Source: Actinomycetota bacterium
Lineage (GTDB): Bacteria; Actinomycetota; Thermoleophilia; Solirubrobacterales; Solirubrobacteraceae
Direction of reading: 5' to 3'
Assembly (NCBI GenBank): GCA_005883255.1
Contig: VAXS01000134.1
Coordinates: forward strand, 1 to 6,550
DNA length: 6,550 bases
The notes beneath the pieces were generated by a model. It made no database searches, was not told the origin of the DNA, and saw only the letters and a list, made by a program, of their open reading frames with translations. Below, piece by piece: positions 1-5,660 of this stretch (position 1 is the first letter of the stretch; each line of letters begins with the position of its first letter). Made by a program: the position numbers and the translations under genes.

Positions 1-100
1 CACATCCGGGGGGCCGAGTTCTGGCGATAATGGTCCACTCCGAGGATGGGACCGACGCTGACGTGTCACGGCAGCGGAGGGACCGCGAAAGGGGGGCTCG

Positions 101-319
101 ATGAGCACCCACCGACGGCCAACTTTGGCCGCCTACCGCCAGGCCGTGACCAGGCAGATCACGGCGGGAGAGCCGTTCGGGTACGTCGAGGACGCCATCG
201 ACGTCGCCGACGACCTGACCCTGGACGAGAAGGCCGCGCTGTGGCTGTTCGCCTTCTCGCTGCGCGATCCAGGTGACCAGCGGCGGGACGCTTGCGCTCG
301 CCTCGCCGCCCTGGGCTAG
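101..319 (+). CDS. Small protein of unknown function (72 aa)
   Basis: I do not recognise a named family. The start ATG at 101 has a strong purine-rich ribosome binding site (AAAGGGGGG, about 88-96) at good spacing, and the frame ends at TAG 317-319. The product is soluble, acidic in the middle, and looks mostly helical. It has no signal peptide, membrane segment or Cys. Its most distinctive part is roughly residues 24-54, with EPFGYVEDAID followed by LTLDEKAALWLFAFSLRD, which resembles a conserved short domain rather than random translation. The upstream 100 bases hold no recognisable gene; a GATAAT hexamer at 26-31 is the only promoter-like element. The gene lies 62 bases before the flavoprotein gene on the same strand, so co-transcription is possible, though a hairpin sits between them. 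Function is unknown; that it is a real gene is fairly likely. Confidence 0.7.
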   Translation: MSTHRRPTLAAYRQAVTRQITAGEPFGYVEDAIDVADDLTLDEKAALWLFAFSLRDPGDQRRDACARLAALG

Positions 320-340
320 CAGAGGACGCGACGTGGGCGT

Positions 341-363
341 CGCGCGCGAAACTCCCGCGCGCG
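341..363 (+). terminator. GC hairpin between small gene and flavoprotein gene
   Basis: A perfect 8-bp inverted repeat (CGCGCGCG at 341-348 and again at 356-363) encloses the 7-base loop AAACTCC. It begins 22 bases after the small gene's stop and ends just before the flavoprotein ribosome binding site. There is no T-tract, so it is not a classic intrinsic terminator. It could be a weak or tract-less terminator, an RNA-stability element, or a structure limiting translation of the next gene. Alternating CG runs arise easily in such GC-rich DNA, so its role is uncertain. Confidence 0.35.
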
Positions 364-381
364 CCCGGGTAGAGGGAGGCC

Positions 382-2046
382 GTGGCCGCACGCGCCGAAG
401 CCGACGTGATCGTGGTCGGAGGTGGGCTCGCCGGGCTGGTCGCCGCGGCCGAGCTCGCCGACGCCGGGCGCCGGGTGATCCTGCTCGACCAGGAGCCCGA
501 GGCGTCGCTGGGTGGCCAGGCGTTCTGGTCGTTCGGCGGCCTGTTCCTGGTGGACAGTCCCGAGCAGCGGCGGATGCGGATCAAGGACTCCCGCGAGCTG
601 GCCTGGCAGGACTGGCTCGGCACCGCCGCGTTCGACCGGCCCGACGACGAGTGGCCGCGGCGCTGGGCCGAGGCCTATGTCGACTTCGCCGCCGGCGAGA
701 AGCGCTCGTGGCTGCACGCCCAGGGCGTGCGCCTGGTTCCCAACGTCGGCTGGGCCGAGCGTGGCGGCTACGGAGCTATCGGCCACGGCAACTCCGTCCC
801 GCGCTTTCACATCACCTGGGGCACCGGCCCGGGGGTCGTGGCGCCGTTCGTGCGCCGGGTCCGCGCCGCGGAGCGACAGGGCCTGGTCGAGCTGCGCTTT
901 CGTCACCGCGTCGACGAGCTGACGGCCACGGCCGGGGCGATCGAGGGCGTGACCGGGAAGGTGCTGGCCGCGGATGACCGCCCTCGTGGACAGGCGAGCT
1001 CGCGGGAGGAGATCGGCGACTTCGAGCTGCGCGCCGCGGCGGTAATCGTCGCCTCCGGCGGCATCGGGGGCAACCACGACCTCGTGCGCCGCAACTGGCC
1101 GAAGCGGCTGGGCGATCCCCCCAAGCACATGATCTCCGGGGTCCCCGCCCACGTCGACGGCCGGATGATCCAGATCGCCCAGGACGCCGGCGCGAGCGTC
1201 ATCCATCCCGACCGCATGTGGCACTACACCGAGGGGATCCAGAACTGGGACCCGATCTGGCCGCTACACGGCATCCGCATCCTGCCGGGACCATCGTCGC
1301 TGTGGCTCGACGCGACCGGTCGGCGCCTACCGGTCCCGCTGTTCCCGGGCTTCGACACCCTCGGCGCCCTGGCGCACATCGTGAGCACCGGCCACGACCA
1401 CACGTGGTTCGTGCTCACGCAGAAGATCATCGAGAAGGAGTTCGCGCTCTCGGGCTCGGAGCAGAACCCCGACCTCACCCACAAGAGCGTGGGCGACGTG
1501 CTCAAGGCCCGGTTGGCCTCGGGCGCGCCCGGACCGGTCGAGGCGTTCAAGCGCCACGGCGCCGACTTCGTCGTGCGGCGCGACCTGCGGGCGCTGGTCG
1601 AGGGCATGAACGCGCTGACCGAGGAGCCGCTGCTCAGCTTCGAGCAGGTCGAGCGGGAGGTCGTCGCCCGCGACCGCGAGATGGACAACCCCTACTCCAA
1701 GGACCTGCAGGTCACCGCGATCCACGGAGCGCGCAGGTACCTGGCCGACCGGCTGACCCGGATCGCCGCCCCGCATCGTCTCCTGGACGCCGACGCCGGG
1801 CCGCTCATCGCCGTCAGGCTGCACATCCTGACCCGCAAGTCCCTCGGCGGCCTGCAGACGGACCTCTCCAGCCGCGCCCTCGGGCGCGACGGCCAGCCGG
1901 TCCCCGGGCTGTACGCGGCCGGCGAGGTGGCCGGCTTCGGCGGCGGCGGTATGCACGGCTACCGCTCGCTGGAGGGCACGTTCCTCGGCGGCTGCCTGTT
2001 CTCCGGCCGGATCGCCGGCCGGGCCGCGGCCGACGCGGTGCGTTGA
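382..2046 (+). CDS. FAD-binding dehydrogenase (KstD / fumarate reductase flavoprotein-like)
   Basis: This is a predicted cytoplasmic flavoprotein oxidoreductase of the FAD_binding_2 superfamily. It resembles the actinobacterial 'FAD-binding dehydrogenase' group (Mycobacterium tuberculosis Rv0785 type) that is related to 3-ketosteroid dehydrogenases. The 554 residues match that group's usual size. The N-terminal Rossmann motif is GGGLAG at residues 13-18, with D36 at the end of the second strand to bind the FAD ribose. VIVASGGIGGN (221-231) follows mid-protein. The C-terminal FAD segment is clear: YAAGEVAGFGGGGMHG (511-526), then YRSLEGTFLGG. SLGGLQTD (487-494) is the typical loop near the active site. 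The start is GTG at 382, preceded by AGAGGGAGG (371-379); an ATG-started version is not available nearby. The SDR gene follows after 3 bases, suggesting a shared transcript and perhaps consecutive redox steps. The substrate cannot be told from sequence; steroid or other ring oxidation is an inference from relatives. Confidence 0.9.
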   Translation: MAARAEADVIVVGGGLAGLVAAAELADAGRRVILLDQEPEASLGGQAFWSFGGLFLVDSPEQRRMRIKDSRELAWQDWLGTAAFDRPDDEWPRRWAEAYVDFAAGEKRSWLHAQGVRLVPNVGWAERGGYGAIGHGNSVPRFHITWGTGPGVVAPFVRRVRAAERQGLVELRFRHRVDELTATAGAIEGVTGKVLAADDRPRGQASSREEIGDFELRAAAVIVASGGIGGNHDLVRRNWPKRLGDPPKHMISGVPAHVDGRMIQIAQDAGASVIHPDRMWHYTEGIQNWDPIWPLHGIRILPGPSSLWLDATGRRLPVPLFPGFDTLGALAHIVSTGHDHTWFVLTQKIIEKEFALSGSEQNPDLTHKSVGDVLKARLASGAPGPVEAFKRHGADFVVRRDLRALVEGMNALTEEPLLSFEQVEREVVARDREMDNPYSKDLQVTAIHGARRYLADRLTRIAAPHRLLDADAGPLIAVRLHILTRKSLGGLQTDLSSRALGRDGQPVPGLYAAGEVAGFGGGGMHGYRSLEGTFLGGCLFSGRIAGRAAADAVR

Positions 2047-2049
2047 GCC

Positions 2050-2826
2050 ATGTATCGTCCGCCGCCCGTGGCCAAGACCGTCTTCATCACGGGCGCCAGC
2101 TCGGGGATCGGCAGGGCGCTGGCGCTGGAGCTCGCCGGCCGCGGATACGACCTGTTCCTCACCGCCCGGAGGCTGGAGGCGCTGGAGGAGGTGCGCAACG
2201 CCATCGCCAGCAGGGATCCCGACCGCAGGGTCGAGGTCCGCCAGCTGGACGTGACCGACGACGCCGACGTCGCGGCCGCGCTCGCGGAGGCGGCGGAGAG
2301 GCTGGGGCGCTGCGACATCGTGGTGGCTAACGCGGGCGTGGGCAACTCCGGACGGGTGGGCGAAGGGAACATGGAGCGCGGTCGCCTGATCGTCGAGACC
2401 GACTTGATCGGCGCGATGGCGACCGTCGACGCCGCGGTGGCGCTGTTCCGGCGCCAGGGCGGCGACGGTCAGGTGGTGGGGATCGGGTCGGTGGCCGGCG
2501 TGCGCGGGCTGCCCGGCTCGAGCTCCTACAGCGCCGCCAAGGCGGGGCTCGCGACGTACCTCGAGTCGGTCCGGGCCGAGACCTATCGCGAGCCGATCGC
2601 GGTCACGACGATCGCGCCGGGCTACATCGACACTCCGCTCAACCGGGACATGAAGAGCCGGCCCTTCCTGATCGACGTGGAGAAGGGGGCGCGGCTCACG
2701 GCGGACCTGATCGAGCGCCGCGTCGGCTACTCGACTGTCCCGCGCTTCCCCTGGACCTTGGTGGCGCCGCTGCTGCGAGTGCTGCCCACCGGCTGGGTGG
2801 CGCGGAGCACGCCGCAGCGCGACTAG
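2050..2826 (+). CDS. Short-chain dehydrogenase/reductase (SDR) family protein
   Basis: This is a classical SDR: a cytoplasmic NAD(P)-dependent oxidoreductase acting on a carbonyl/alcohol of unknown identity. Seen in the protein: the cofactor motif TGASSGIG (14-21), the arginine pair R40-R41 after the second strand (usually a sign of NADP preference), D67 in QLDVTD, NAG (94-96), catalytic S147, and Y160 with K164 in YSAAK. PGYIDTP (190-196) follows as in most members. The 258 residues are normal length. The usual catalytic-tetrad Asn in the 'xTNLxG' segment appears as Asp (D118 in ETDLIGA). The C-terminal stretch around 234-250 is hydrophobic and may touch membrane. ATG 2050 lies 3 bases after the flavoprotein stop, favouring translational coupling, but no good Shine-Dalgarno is seen. 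GTG at 2068, giving an MAKTVFITGASSG start, is an equally good alternative and closer to usual SDR N-termini. Confidence 0.88.
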   Translation: MYRPPPVAKTVFITGASSGIGRALALELAGRGYDLFLTARRLEALEEVRNAIASRDPDRRVEVRQLDVTDDADVAAALAEAAERLGRCDIVVANAGVGNSGRVGEGNMERGRLIVETDLIGAMATVDAAVALFRRQGGDGQVVGIGSVAGVRGLPGSSSYSAAKAGLATYLESVRAETYREPIAVTTIAPGYIDTPLNRDMKSRPFLIDVEKGARLTADLIERRVGYSTVPRFPWTLVAPLLRVLPTGWVARSTPQRD

Positions 2827-2850
2827 GCAGACGTTCCGTCGGCGGCGGAC

Positions 2851-2866
2851 ACGAACATGTGTTCGT
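2851..2866. promoter_or_regulatory. LexA operator (SOS box) at dinB start
   Basis: ACGAACATGTGTTCGT has 6-bp inverted arms (ACGAAC / GTTCGT) around the spacer ATGT. Its core matches CGAAC-N4-GTTCG, the Gram-positive/actinobacterial LexA site, at all ten fixed positions. It lies in the short gap after the SDR gene and covers the GTG start codons of dinB (2859 and 2865), a position where bound LexA would block transcription initiation. LexA repression with induction on DNA damage is the expected behaviour; no lexA gene is in the window. Confidence 0.85.
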
Positions 2867-4055
2867 GCCTCGGGACGTCACGATCCTCCACGCCGACCTG
2901 GACGCCTTCTACGCCTCGGTCGAGCAGCGCGACGATCCTCGCCTCCGCGGGCGCCCGGTCATCGTGGGCGGGGGCGTGGTGCTGGCGGCCAGCTACGAGG
3001 CCAAGGCGTGCGGCGTGCGGACGGCGATGGGCGGCGCGCAGGCCCGGCGGGCGTGTCCGCGGGCGGTGGTCGTCCCTCCGCGGATGGCCGCCTACAGCGA
3101 GGCCAGCAAGGCCGTGTTCGAGGTGTTCGAGGCGACCACGCCGCTGGTGGAGGGCCTCTCGATCGACGAGGCGTTCCTGGACGTGCGCGGGCTGGAGCGG
3201 ATCTCGGGCTCGCCGATCGAGATCGCCGGCCGGCTGCGGCGCGACGTCCGCGAGCGGGTGGGGCTGCCCGTCACGGTGGGTGTGGCCAGCACGAAGTTCC
3301 TGGCCAAGGTGGCCAGCGGGGTGGCCAAGCCCGACGGGCTGCTGGTGGTGCCGCCCGGGGGCGAGCTGGGCTTCCTGCATCCGCTGCCGGTGGAGCGGCT
3401 GTGGGGGGTCGGGCCGGTCACCGCCGCGAAGCTGCGCGAACGCGGACTGGCGACCGTCGGCGAGGTGGCGCGGCTGGCCGAGGAGACGCTCGTCTCGATG
3501 CTGGGCCGGGCGGTCGGCCGGCACCTTCACGCCCTCGCCCACAACCGCGATCCCCGCCGAGTGCGCTCGCGACGCCGCCGGCGCTCGATGGGCGCCCAGC
3601 GGGCGCTCGGCCGGTCACGGAGGTCCTGGAACGCCCTGGACGCGGTCCTCGTCGGCCTGGTCGACCGCCTGGCTCGCCGGCTGCGCGACGCCCGGCGGGC
3701 CTGCCGCACGGTCGTGCTGCGGCTGCGCTTCGACGACTTCTCGCGGGCCACCCGCTCCCACACGCTGGCGGAGGCGACGGCGCAGACCCACACGATCCTC
3801 GCCACGGCCAGGGACCTGATGGCCACCGCCACGCCGCTGATCCAGAGCCAGGGCCTCACGCTGCTCGGGGTCTCCCTCTCCAATCTCCAGGACGACGGCG
3901 CGATCCAGCTGGCGCTCCCCTTCGATGGCGCCCGCGAGATGGCCCTCGACGCCGCGCTCGACGACATCCGCGACCGCTTCGGATCGACTGCGATCACCCG
4001 CGCCGTCCTCCTCGGTCGCGATCAGGGCCTGACGGTCCCGCTGCTCCCCGATTAG
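2859..4055 (+). CDS. dinB: DNA polymerase IV (Y-family translesion polymerase)
   Basis: DinB copies past damaged template bases with low fidelity. Domains in order: palm/fingers with HADLDAFYASVEQ (11-23; metal ligand D13, and Y18 at the steric-gate position), YEAKACGVR (46-54), the catalytic pair SIDEA (D103, E104) and VGVASTKFLAKVAS (140-153). The thumb carries a helix-hairpin-helix, WGVGPVTAAKLRERG (182-196). A little-finger domain follows, then a clamp-binding-like motif, QLALPF (350-355), near the C-terminus. The 398 residues are slightly longer than E. coli DinB, as in other actinobacteria. The stretch after the thumb (about 233-255) is unusually Arg-rich and only partly keeps the usual KSIG-type motif (RSMGAQ here). 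GTG 2859 and GTG 2865 are both possible starts; both sit inside or at the edge of the SOS box and neither has a Shine-Dalgarno, so a leaderless mRNA is likely. It starts 32 bases after the SDR gene but probably has its own damage-inducible promoter. Confidence 0.95.
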   Translation: MFVPRDVTILHADLDAFYASVEQRDDPRLRGRPVIVGGGVVLAASYEAKACGVRTAMGGAQARRACPRAVVVPPRMAAYSEASKAVFEVFEATTPLVEGLSIDEAFLDVRGLERISGSPIEIAGRLRRDVRERVGLPVTVGVASTKFLAKVASGVAKPDGLLVVPPGGELGFLHPLPVERLWGVGPVTAAKLRERGLATVGEVARLAEETLVSMLGRAVGRHLHALAHNRDPRRVRSRRRRRSMGAQRALGRSRRSWNALDAVLVGLVDRLARRLRDARRACRTVVLRLRFDDFSRATRSHTLAEATAQTHTILATARDLMATATPLIQSQGLTLLGVSLSNLQDDGAIQLALPFDGAREMALDAALDDIRDRFGSTAITRAVLLGRDQGLTVPLLPD

Positions 4056-4088
4056 GGTTGTCTTGAACCTCAACACAGGAGAGTGCCG

Positions 4089-4124
4089 ATGCCCAAGTTC
4101 GACTACCGGCCGCCGGGCGGCTGA
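4089..4124 (+). CDS. Putative 11-codon leader ORF coupled to VOC gene
   Basis: ATG 4089 follows a strong ribosome binding site, AGGAGAG (4077-4083), at 5-base spacing. The frame encodes MPKFDYRPPGG and stops at TGA 4122-4124. The last A of that stop is the first base of the next gene's ATG (TGATG), a typical termination-reinitiation arrangement. The VOC gene has no comparable ribosome binding site of its own, so the mini-ORF may deliver ribosomes to it. The peptide shows no run of regulatory codons (no repeated Trp, His, Cys, etc.), so attenuation by an amino acid is not suggested. The alternative is that these codons are the true N-terminus of the VOC protein, separated by a one-base frameshift or sequence error. 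Confidence 0.4.
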   Translation: MPKFDYRPPGG

Positions 4125-4525
4125 TGGACATGACCGCTGCCCAACCGACCGTCAAGGGCGTCGACTTCGTCCCGGTGCCCACGCGCGACCTCGACGCCGC
4201 CGTCCAGTTCTACGGCGAGACCCTCGGCCTGCCGCGCTCGGTCTACATGCCGGACCGGCACTTCGCCGAGTTCGAGACCGGGAACCTGACGCTGAGCGTC
4301 TTCGTGGCGGAGCAGATGGGGATGGACCACCACGCCAACCAGAACCCGATGGCCCTGCACGTGGACGACGTGGAGGCGGCGCGCGCCAGCCTGGAGGGGA
4401 AGGGCGTGGCCTTCCAGGGCGACACGCTCGACACCGGCGTGTGCCACATGGCGTTCTTCGCCGACCCCGACGGCAACGCGCTCATGCTCCACCACCGCTA
4501 CGCGCCGCGGCAGACCGACCTCTGA
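4124..4525 (+). CDS. VOC (glyoxalase/bleomycin-resistance fold) family protein
   Basis: This is a single-domain vicinal-oxygen-chelate-fold protein of 133 residues, the normal size for one domain built of two beta-alpha-beta3 units. Unit 1 is seen as VDFVPVPTRDLDAAVQFYGETLGLP (residues 13-37) and unit 2 as MALHVDDVEAARASLEGKGV (76-95). It ends with FFADPDGNALMLHHR (111-125). Compared with glyoxalase I-type metal ligands, H79 is kept, but the first-strand His position is F15 and the final Glu position is M121. A standard metal centre is therefore unlikely, and a binding or non-metal role is possible. Start ATG 4124 overlaps the stop of the preceding 11-codon frame; ATG 4130 is an alternative. 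Its ribosome binding site is weak (GGGCGG). It converges with another VOC gene 16 bases downstream. The substrate is unknown. Confidence 0.85.
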   Translation: MDMTAAQPTVKGVDFVPVPTRDLDAAVQFYGETLGLPRSVYMPDRHFAEFETGNLTLSVFVAEQMGMDHHANQNPMALHVDDVEAARASLEGKGVAFQGDTLDTGVCHMAFFADPDGNALMLHHRYAPRQTDL

Positions 4526-4541
4526 CCGGGGGAACCGGCGG

Positions 4542-4910
4542 CTACGCGGCCCTGACGACTCCCACGAGGTGCCCCTCGGGGTCGGCGAACATCCCGATCT
4601 CCACCCCTTCGGTCGGCTCGACGGGACCCATCGTCCGCGTCCCGCCCAGGCTCTCGGCCTTGGCCAGCGCCGCCTCGACGTCGGGCACCTCGATGTAGAA
4701 GGTGACGTGGCCGGAGTAGCCCTCCGGCCCGGCGCCCACGCCGCCGGGGATGCCGACGCCGTCGGCGTTGACGTTCCCCTCGCGCTGCACCATCCCGTAG
4801 TTCATCGGGTTGTCGGCGTCGAACTCCCAGCCGAACAGCTCGCCGTAGTAGCCGCGGAGCTTGTCCGCGTCGGTCCCGATGATCTCGAAGTGGACGACCG
4901 GCTGGCCCAT
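4542..4910 (-). CDS. VOC family protein (CFP30B / 27 kDa antigen-like single domain)
   Basis: This 122-residue, single-domain VOC protein is of the actinobacterial type found duplicated in mycobacterial CFP30B (Rv0577). Seen: VVHFEIIGTDADKLRGYYGE (5-24) with H7 at the first-strand metal position, LFGWEF (25-30), the glycine-rich loop GVGIPGGVGAGPEG (51-64), FYIEVPDVEAALAKAESLGG (71-90) and MFADPEGHLVGVV (107-119). The Glu usually found in the last strand is replaced (LVGVV), as is common in this subgroup, so catalysis by a glyoxalase-like metal centre is doubtful. The start ATG (4908-4910) has an excellent ribosome binding site, AGGAAGGAAG (complement of 4916-4925). It begins 22 bases after the stop of the rhodanese-CBS frame on the same strand, which suggests an operon. 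Its tail faces the other VOC gene, but the two proteins are not close copies. Confidence 0.88.
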   Translation of the reverse strand: MGQPVVHFEIIGTDADKLRGYYGELFGWEFDADNPMNYGMVQREGNVNADGVGIPGGVGAGPEGYSGHVTFYIEVPDVEAALAKAESLGGTRTMGPVEPTEGVEIGMFADPEGHLVGVVRAA

Positions 4911-4932
4911 GGTGTCTTCCTTCCTGTCGAGT

Positions 4933-5250
4933 TCATTGCGCCTCCTCCGCCAGCTCCGAACGTAACACGACCCCGACCAGCTCGCCCTCGGGCGTCGAGA
5001 CGACCGCCGTGCGCAGGCCGCGCTGCGCCAGCCGCTCGGCCAGCTCGCCCGCCGGCGTGTCGCAGCGGACGGTCGAGGGACCCGGCTCCATCGCCTCCTC
5101 GGCGCGACCGCCGGAGTCCCTCATGACGCTGGCCCGCAGCCGCCCGAGGAGGACGCCGCCGGAGGCCGTCACCAGCGCGAAGCCGTAGGGCGAGCTGTCG
5201 ACGCGCGCCCGCACCTCGGAGACCGGGTCCTCCAGCCCGCAGGTGACCAC
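4933..5250 (-). CDS. CBS-pair C-terminal segment (if separately translated)
   Basis: GTG 5248-5250 would be the first plausible restart after the UGA and gives 105 residues covering the two CBS repeats: YGFALVTASGGVLLGRLR (repeat 1, full-length residues 142-159) and LRTAVVSTPEGELVGVVLRS (repeat 2, 199-218). No Shine-Dalgarno precedes this GTG, and sequence between it and the UGA is clearly rhodanese coding, so it is most likely the tail of the larger protein rather than a separate gene. It ends 22 bases before the - strand VOC gene. Confidence 0.4.
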   Translation of the reverse strand: MVTCGLEDPVSEVRARVDSSPYGFALVTASGGVLLGRLRASVMRDSGGRAEEAMEPGPSTVRCDTPAGELAERLAQRGLRTAVVSTPEGELVGVVLRSELAEEAQ

Positions 5251-5376
5251 GTCGTCGTGAGCCAGGCGTCCGGCGGTGGGGACGTCCGCGGCCGTCCCCT
5301 CGACCGGCCGGCCGTGGGCCAGCCAGTCGGCCTTGCCGGGAACGTAGTCGCAGACGTCCTCGAAGCCCAGCGTGGC

Positions 5377-5401
5377 GAGCCGGCACGCGGCCCGTGGGCT
5401 C
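5377..5401 (-). other. Bulged hairpin just downstream of the in-frame UGA (SECIS-like candidate)
   Basis: Reading the - strand from 5 bases after the UGA: GAGCC pairs with GGCTC, then CACG pairs with CGTG, leaving an apical loop GGCCG and a 2-base CC bulge on the 3' side. This gives 9 base pairs. Bacterial SECIS elements are short hairpins inside the coding region with G among the first loop bases, which this has. However, the loop begins 15 bases after UGA, slightly closer than the usual range as I remember it, and stable hairpins are common in GC-rich genes. It is recorded only as a candidate. Confidence 0.2.
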
Positions 5402-5406
5402 AGGTC

Positions 5407-5610
5407 TCAGAGATAGTCGTGGCAGTAGACCACGATCGAGCGGCGGCGATCCAGGACCGCGGCGGTGGCGGCGTCGAGCGACTTGAGCGGGATGCTGATC
5501 GCGCCGGGAAGGTGCGACTCGGCGAACTCGGCCTCGGGCAGGACGTCGACGACCTGCGCGCCCGACTCGATCAGGCGGTCGAGCCCGGGCAGCTCTATGC
5601 GGCTGGGCAT
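5407..5610 (-). CDS. Rhodanese N-terminal part, as translated up to the UGA
   Basis: If UGA terminates, this 67-residue product is made: it begins MPSRIELPGLDRL and ends VVYCHDYL. It contains the first half of a rhodanese fold (VVDVLPEAEFAESHLPGA at 20-37, then a strand leading to C63) but stops inside the active-site loop. The loop's remainder and the last helices lie beyond the UGA. A rhodanese domain needs about 100 residues, so this fragment would hardly fold or transfer sulfur. Start ATG 5608-5610 is preceded by GGAG at 7-base spacing. Confidence 0.6.
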   Translation of the reverse strand: MPSRIELPGLDRLIESGAQVVDVLPEAEFAESHLPGAISIPLKSLDAATAAVLDRRRSIVVYCHDYL

Positions 5611-5660
5611 GGCGGCTCCATCATGTCGGTGGCAGGAGGGACGATACGGAGGAGGACCGC
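5611..5660. promoter_or_regulatory. Divergent intergenic region between rhodanese-CBS and cupin genes
   Basis: These 50 bases separate two divergent starts, so promoters for both genes must lie here or reach into the coding regions. On the - strand, TATCGT (complement of 5641-5646) fits a TANNNT -10 element, with TTGGGC (complement of 5663-5668) 16 bases upstream as a possible -35 for the rhodanese gene. On the + strand only the cupin ribosome binding site GGAGGAGGA (5648-5656) is clear. No operator palindrome is visible. Confidence 0.3.

Larger units (their letters stand above)
4933..5610 (-). pseudogene. Rhodanese-CBS pair protein with in-frame UGA (pseudogene or recoded selenoprotein candidate)
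   Basis: One continuous 225-codon frame encodes an N-terminal rhodanese domain and a C-terminal CBS pair, broken only by TGA at codon 68 (complement of 5407-5409). Before it are HLPGAISIPLKSLD (33-46) and VVYCHDYL (60-67), with C63 at the sulfurtransferase Cys position. Directly after it, without any frameshift, comes DLSPRAACRLATLGFEDV (69-86), then GKADWLAHGRPVEG, then the CBS repeats (about 120-165 and 174-222; EEAMEPGPSTVR, then GELVGVVLRSEL). From memory, homologues read YC-x-D-x-x-CD-x-SPRAA, so UGA replaces a conserved Cys. CBS modules usually bind adenylates and could tune the rhodanese. The start ATG 5608-5610 has GGAG upstream. The downstream half has no ribosome binding site of its own. 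It may be a selenoprotein, a read-through product, a recent pseudogene or a sequencing error; the frame and fusion are certain, the fate of UGA is not. Confidence 0.8.

Noticed and set aside
26..31. GATAAT as a -10 promoter element for the small gene
   Set aside because: There is no supporting -35 hexamer at 16-18 bases upstream (3-8 reads CATCCG), and one hexamer alone is not enough.
316..1224. Long - strand open frame opposite the flavoprotein gene, and similar long shadow frames opposite or alongside the flavoprotein, SDR, dinB and cupin genes
   Set aside because: They are low-complexity Arg/Ala/Pro/Gly-rich translations typical of off-frame reading in GC-rich genes, lack domain motifs, and overlap strongly supported genes.
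4057..4074. GTTG...CAAC inverted repeat after dinB as a terminator
   Set aside because: A 4-bp stem with a 10-base loop and no U-run; not convincing.
4526..4538. Short CCGG-GGGAA-CCGG hairpin between the convergent VOC genes as a bidirectional terminator
   Set aside because: Only 4 base pairs and no T-tract on either strand; too weak to call in GC-rich DNA.
4802..5386. Alternative - strand frame of 194 codons across the rhodanese-CBS region
   Set aside because: It is Arg/Gly/Ala-rich with no recognisable fold, whereas the other frame carries clear rhodanese and CBS sequence on both sides of the UGA.
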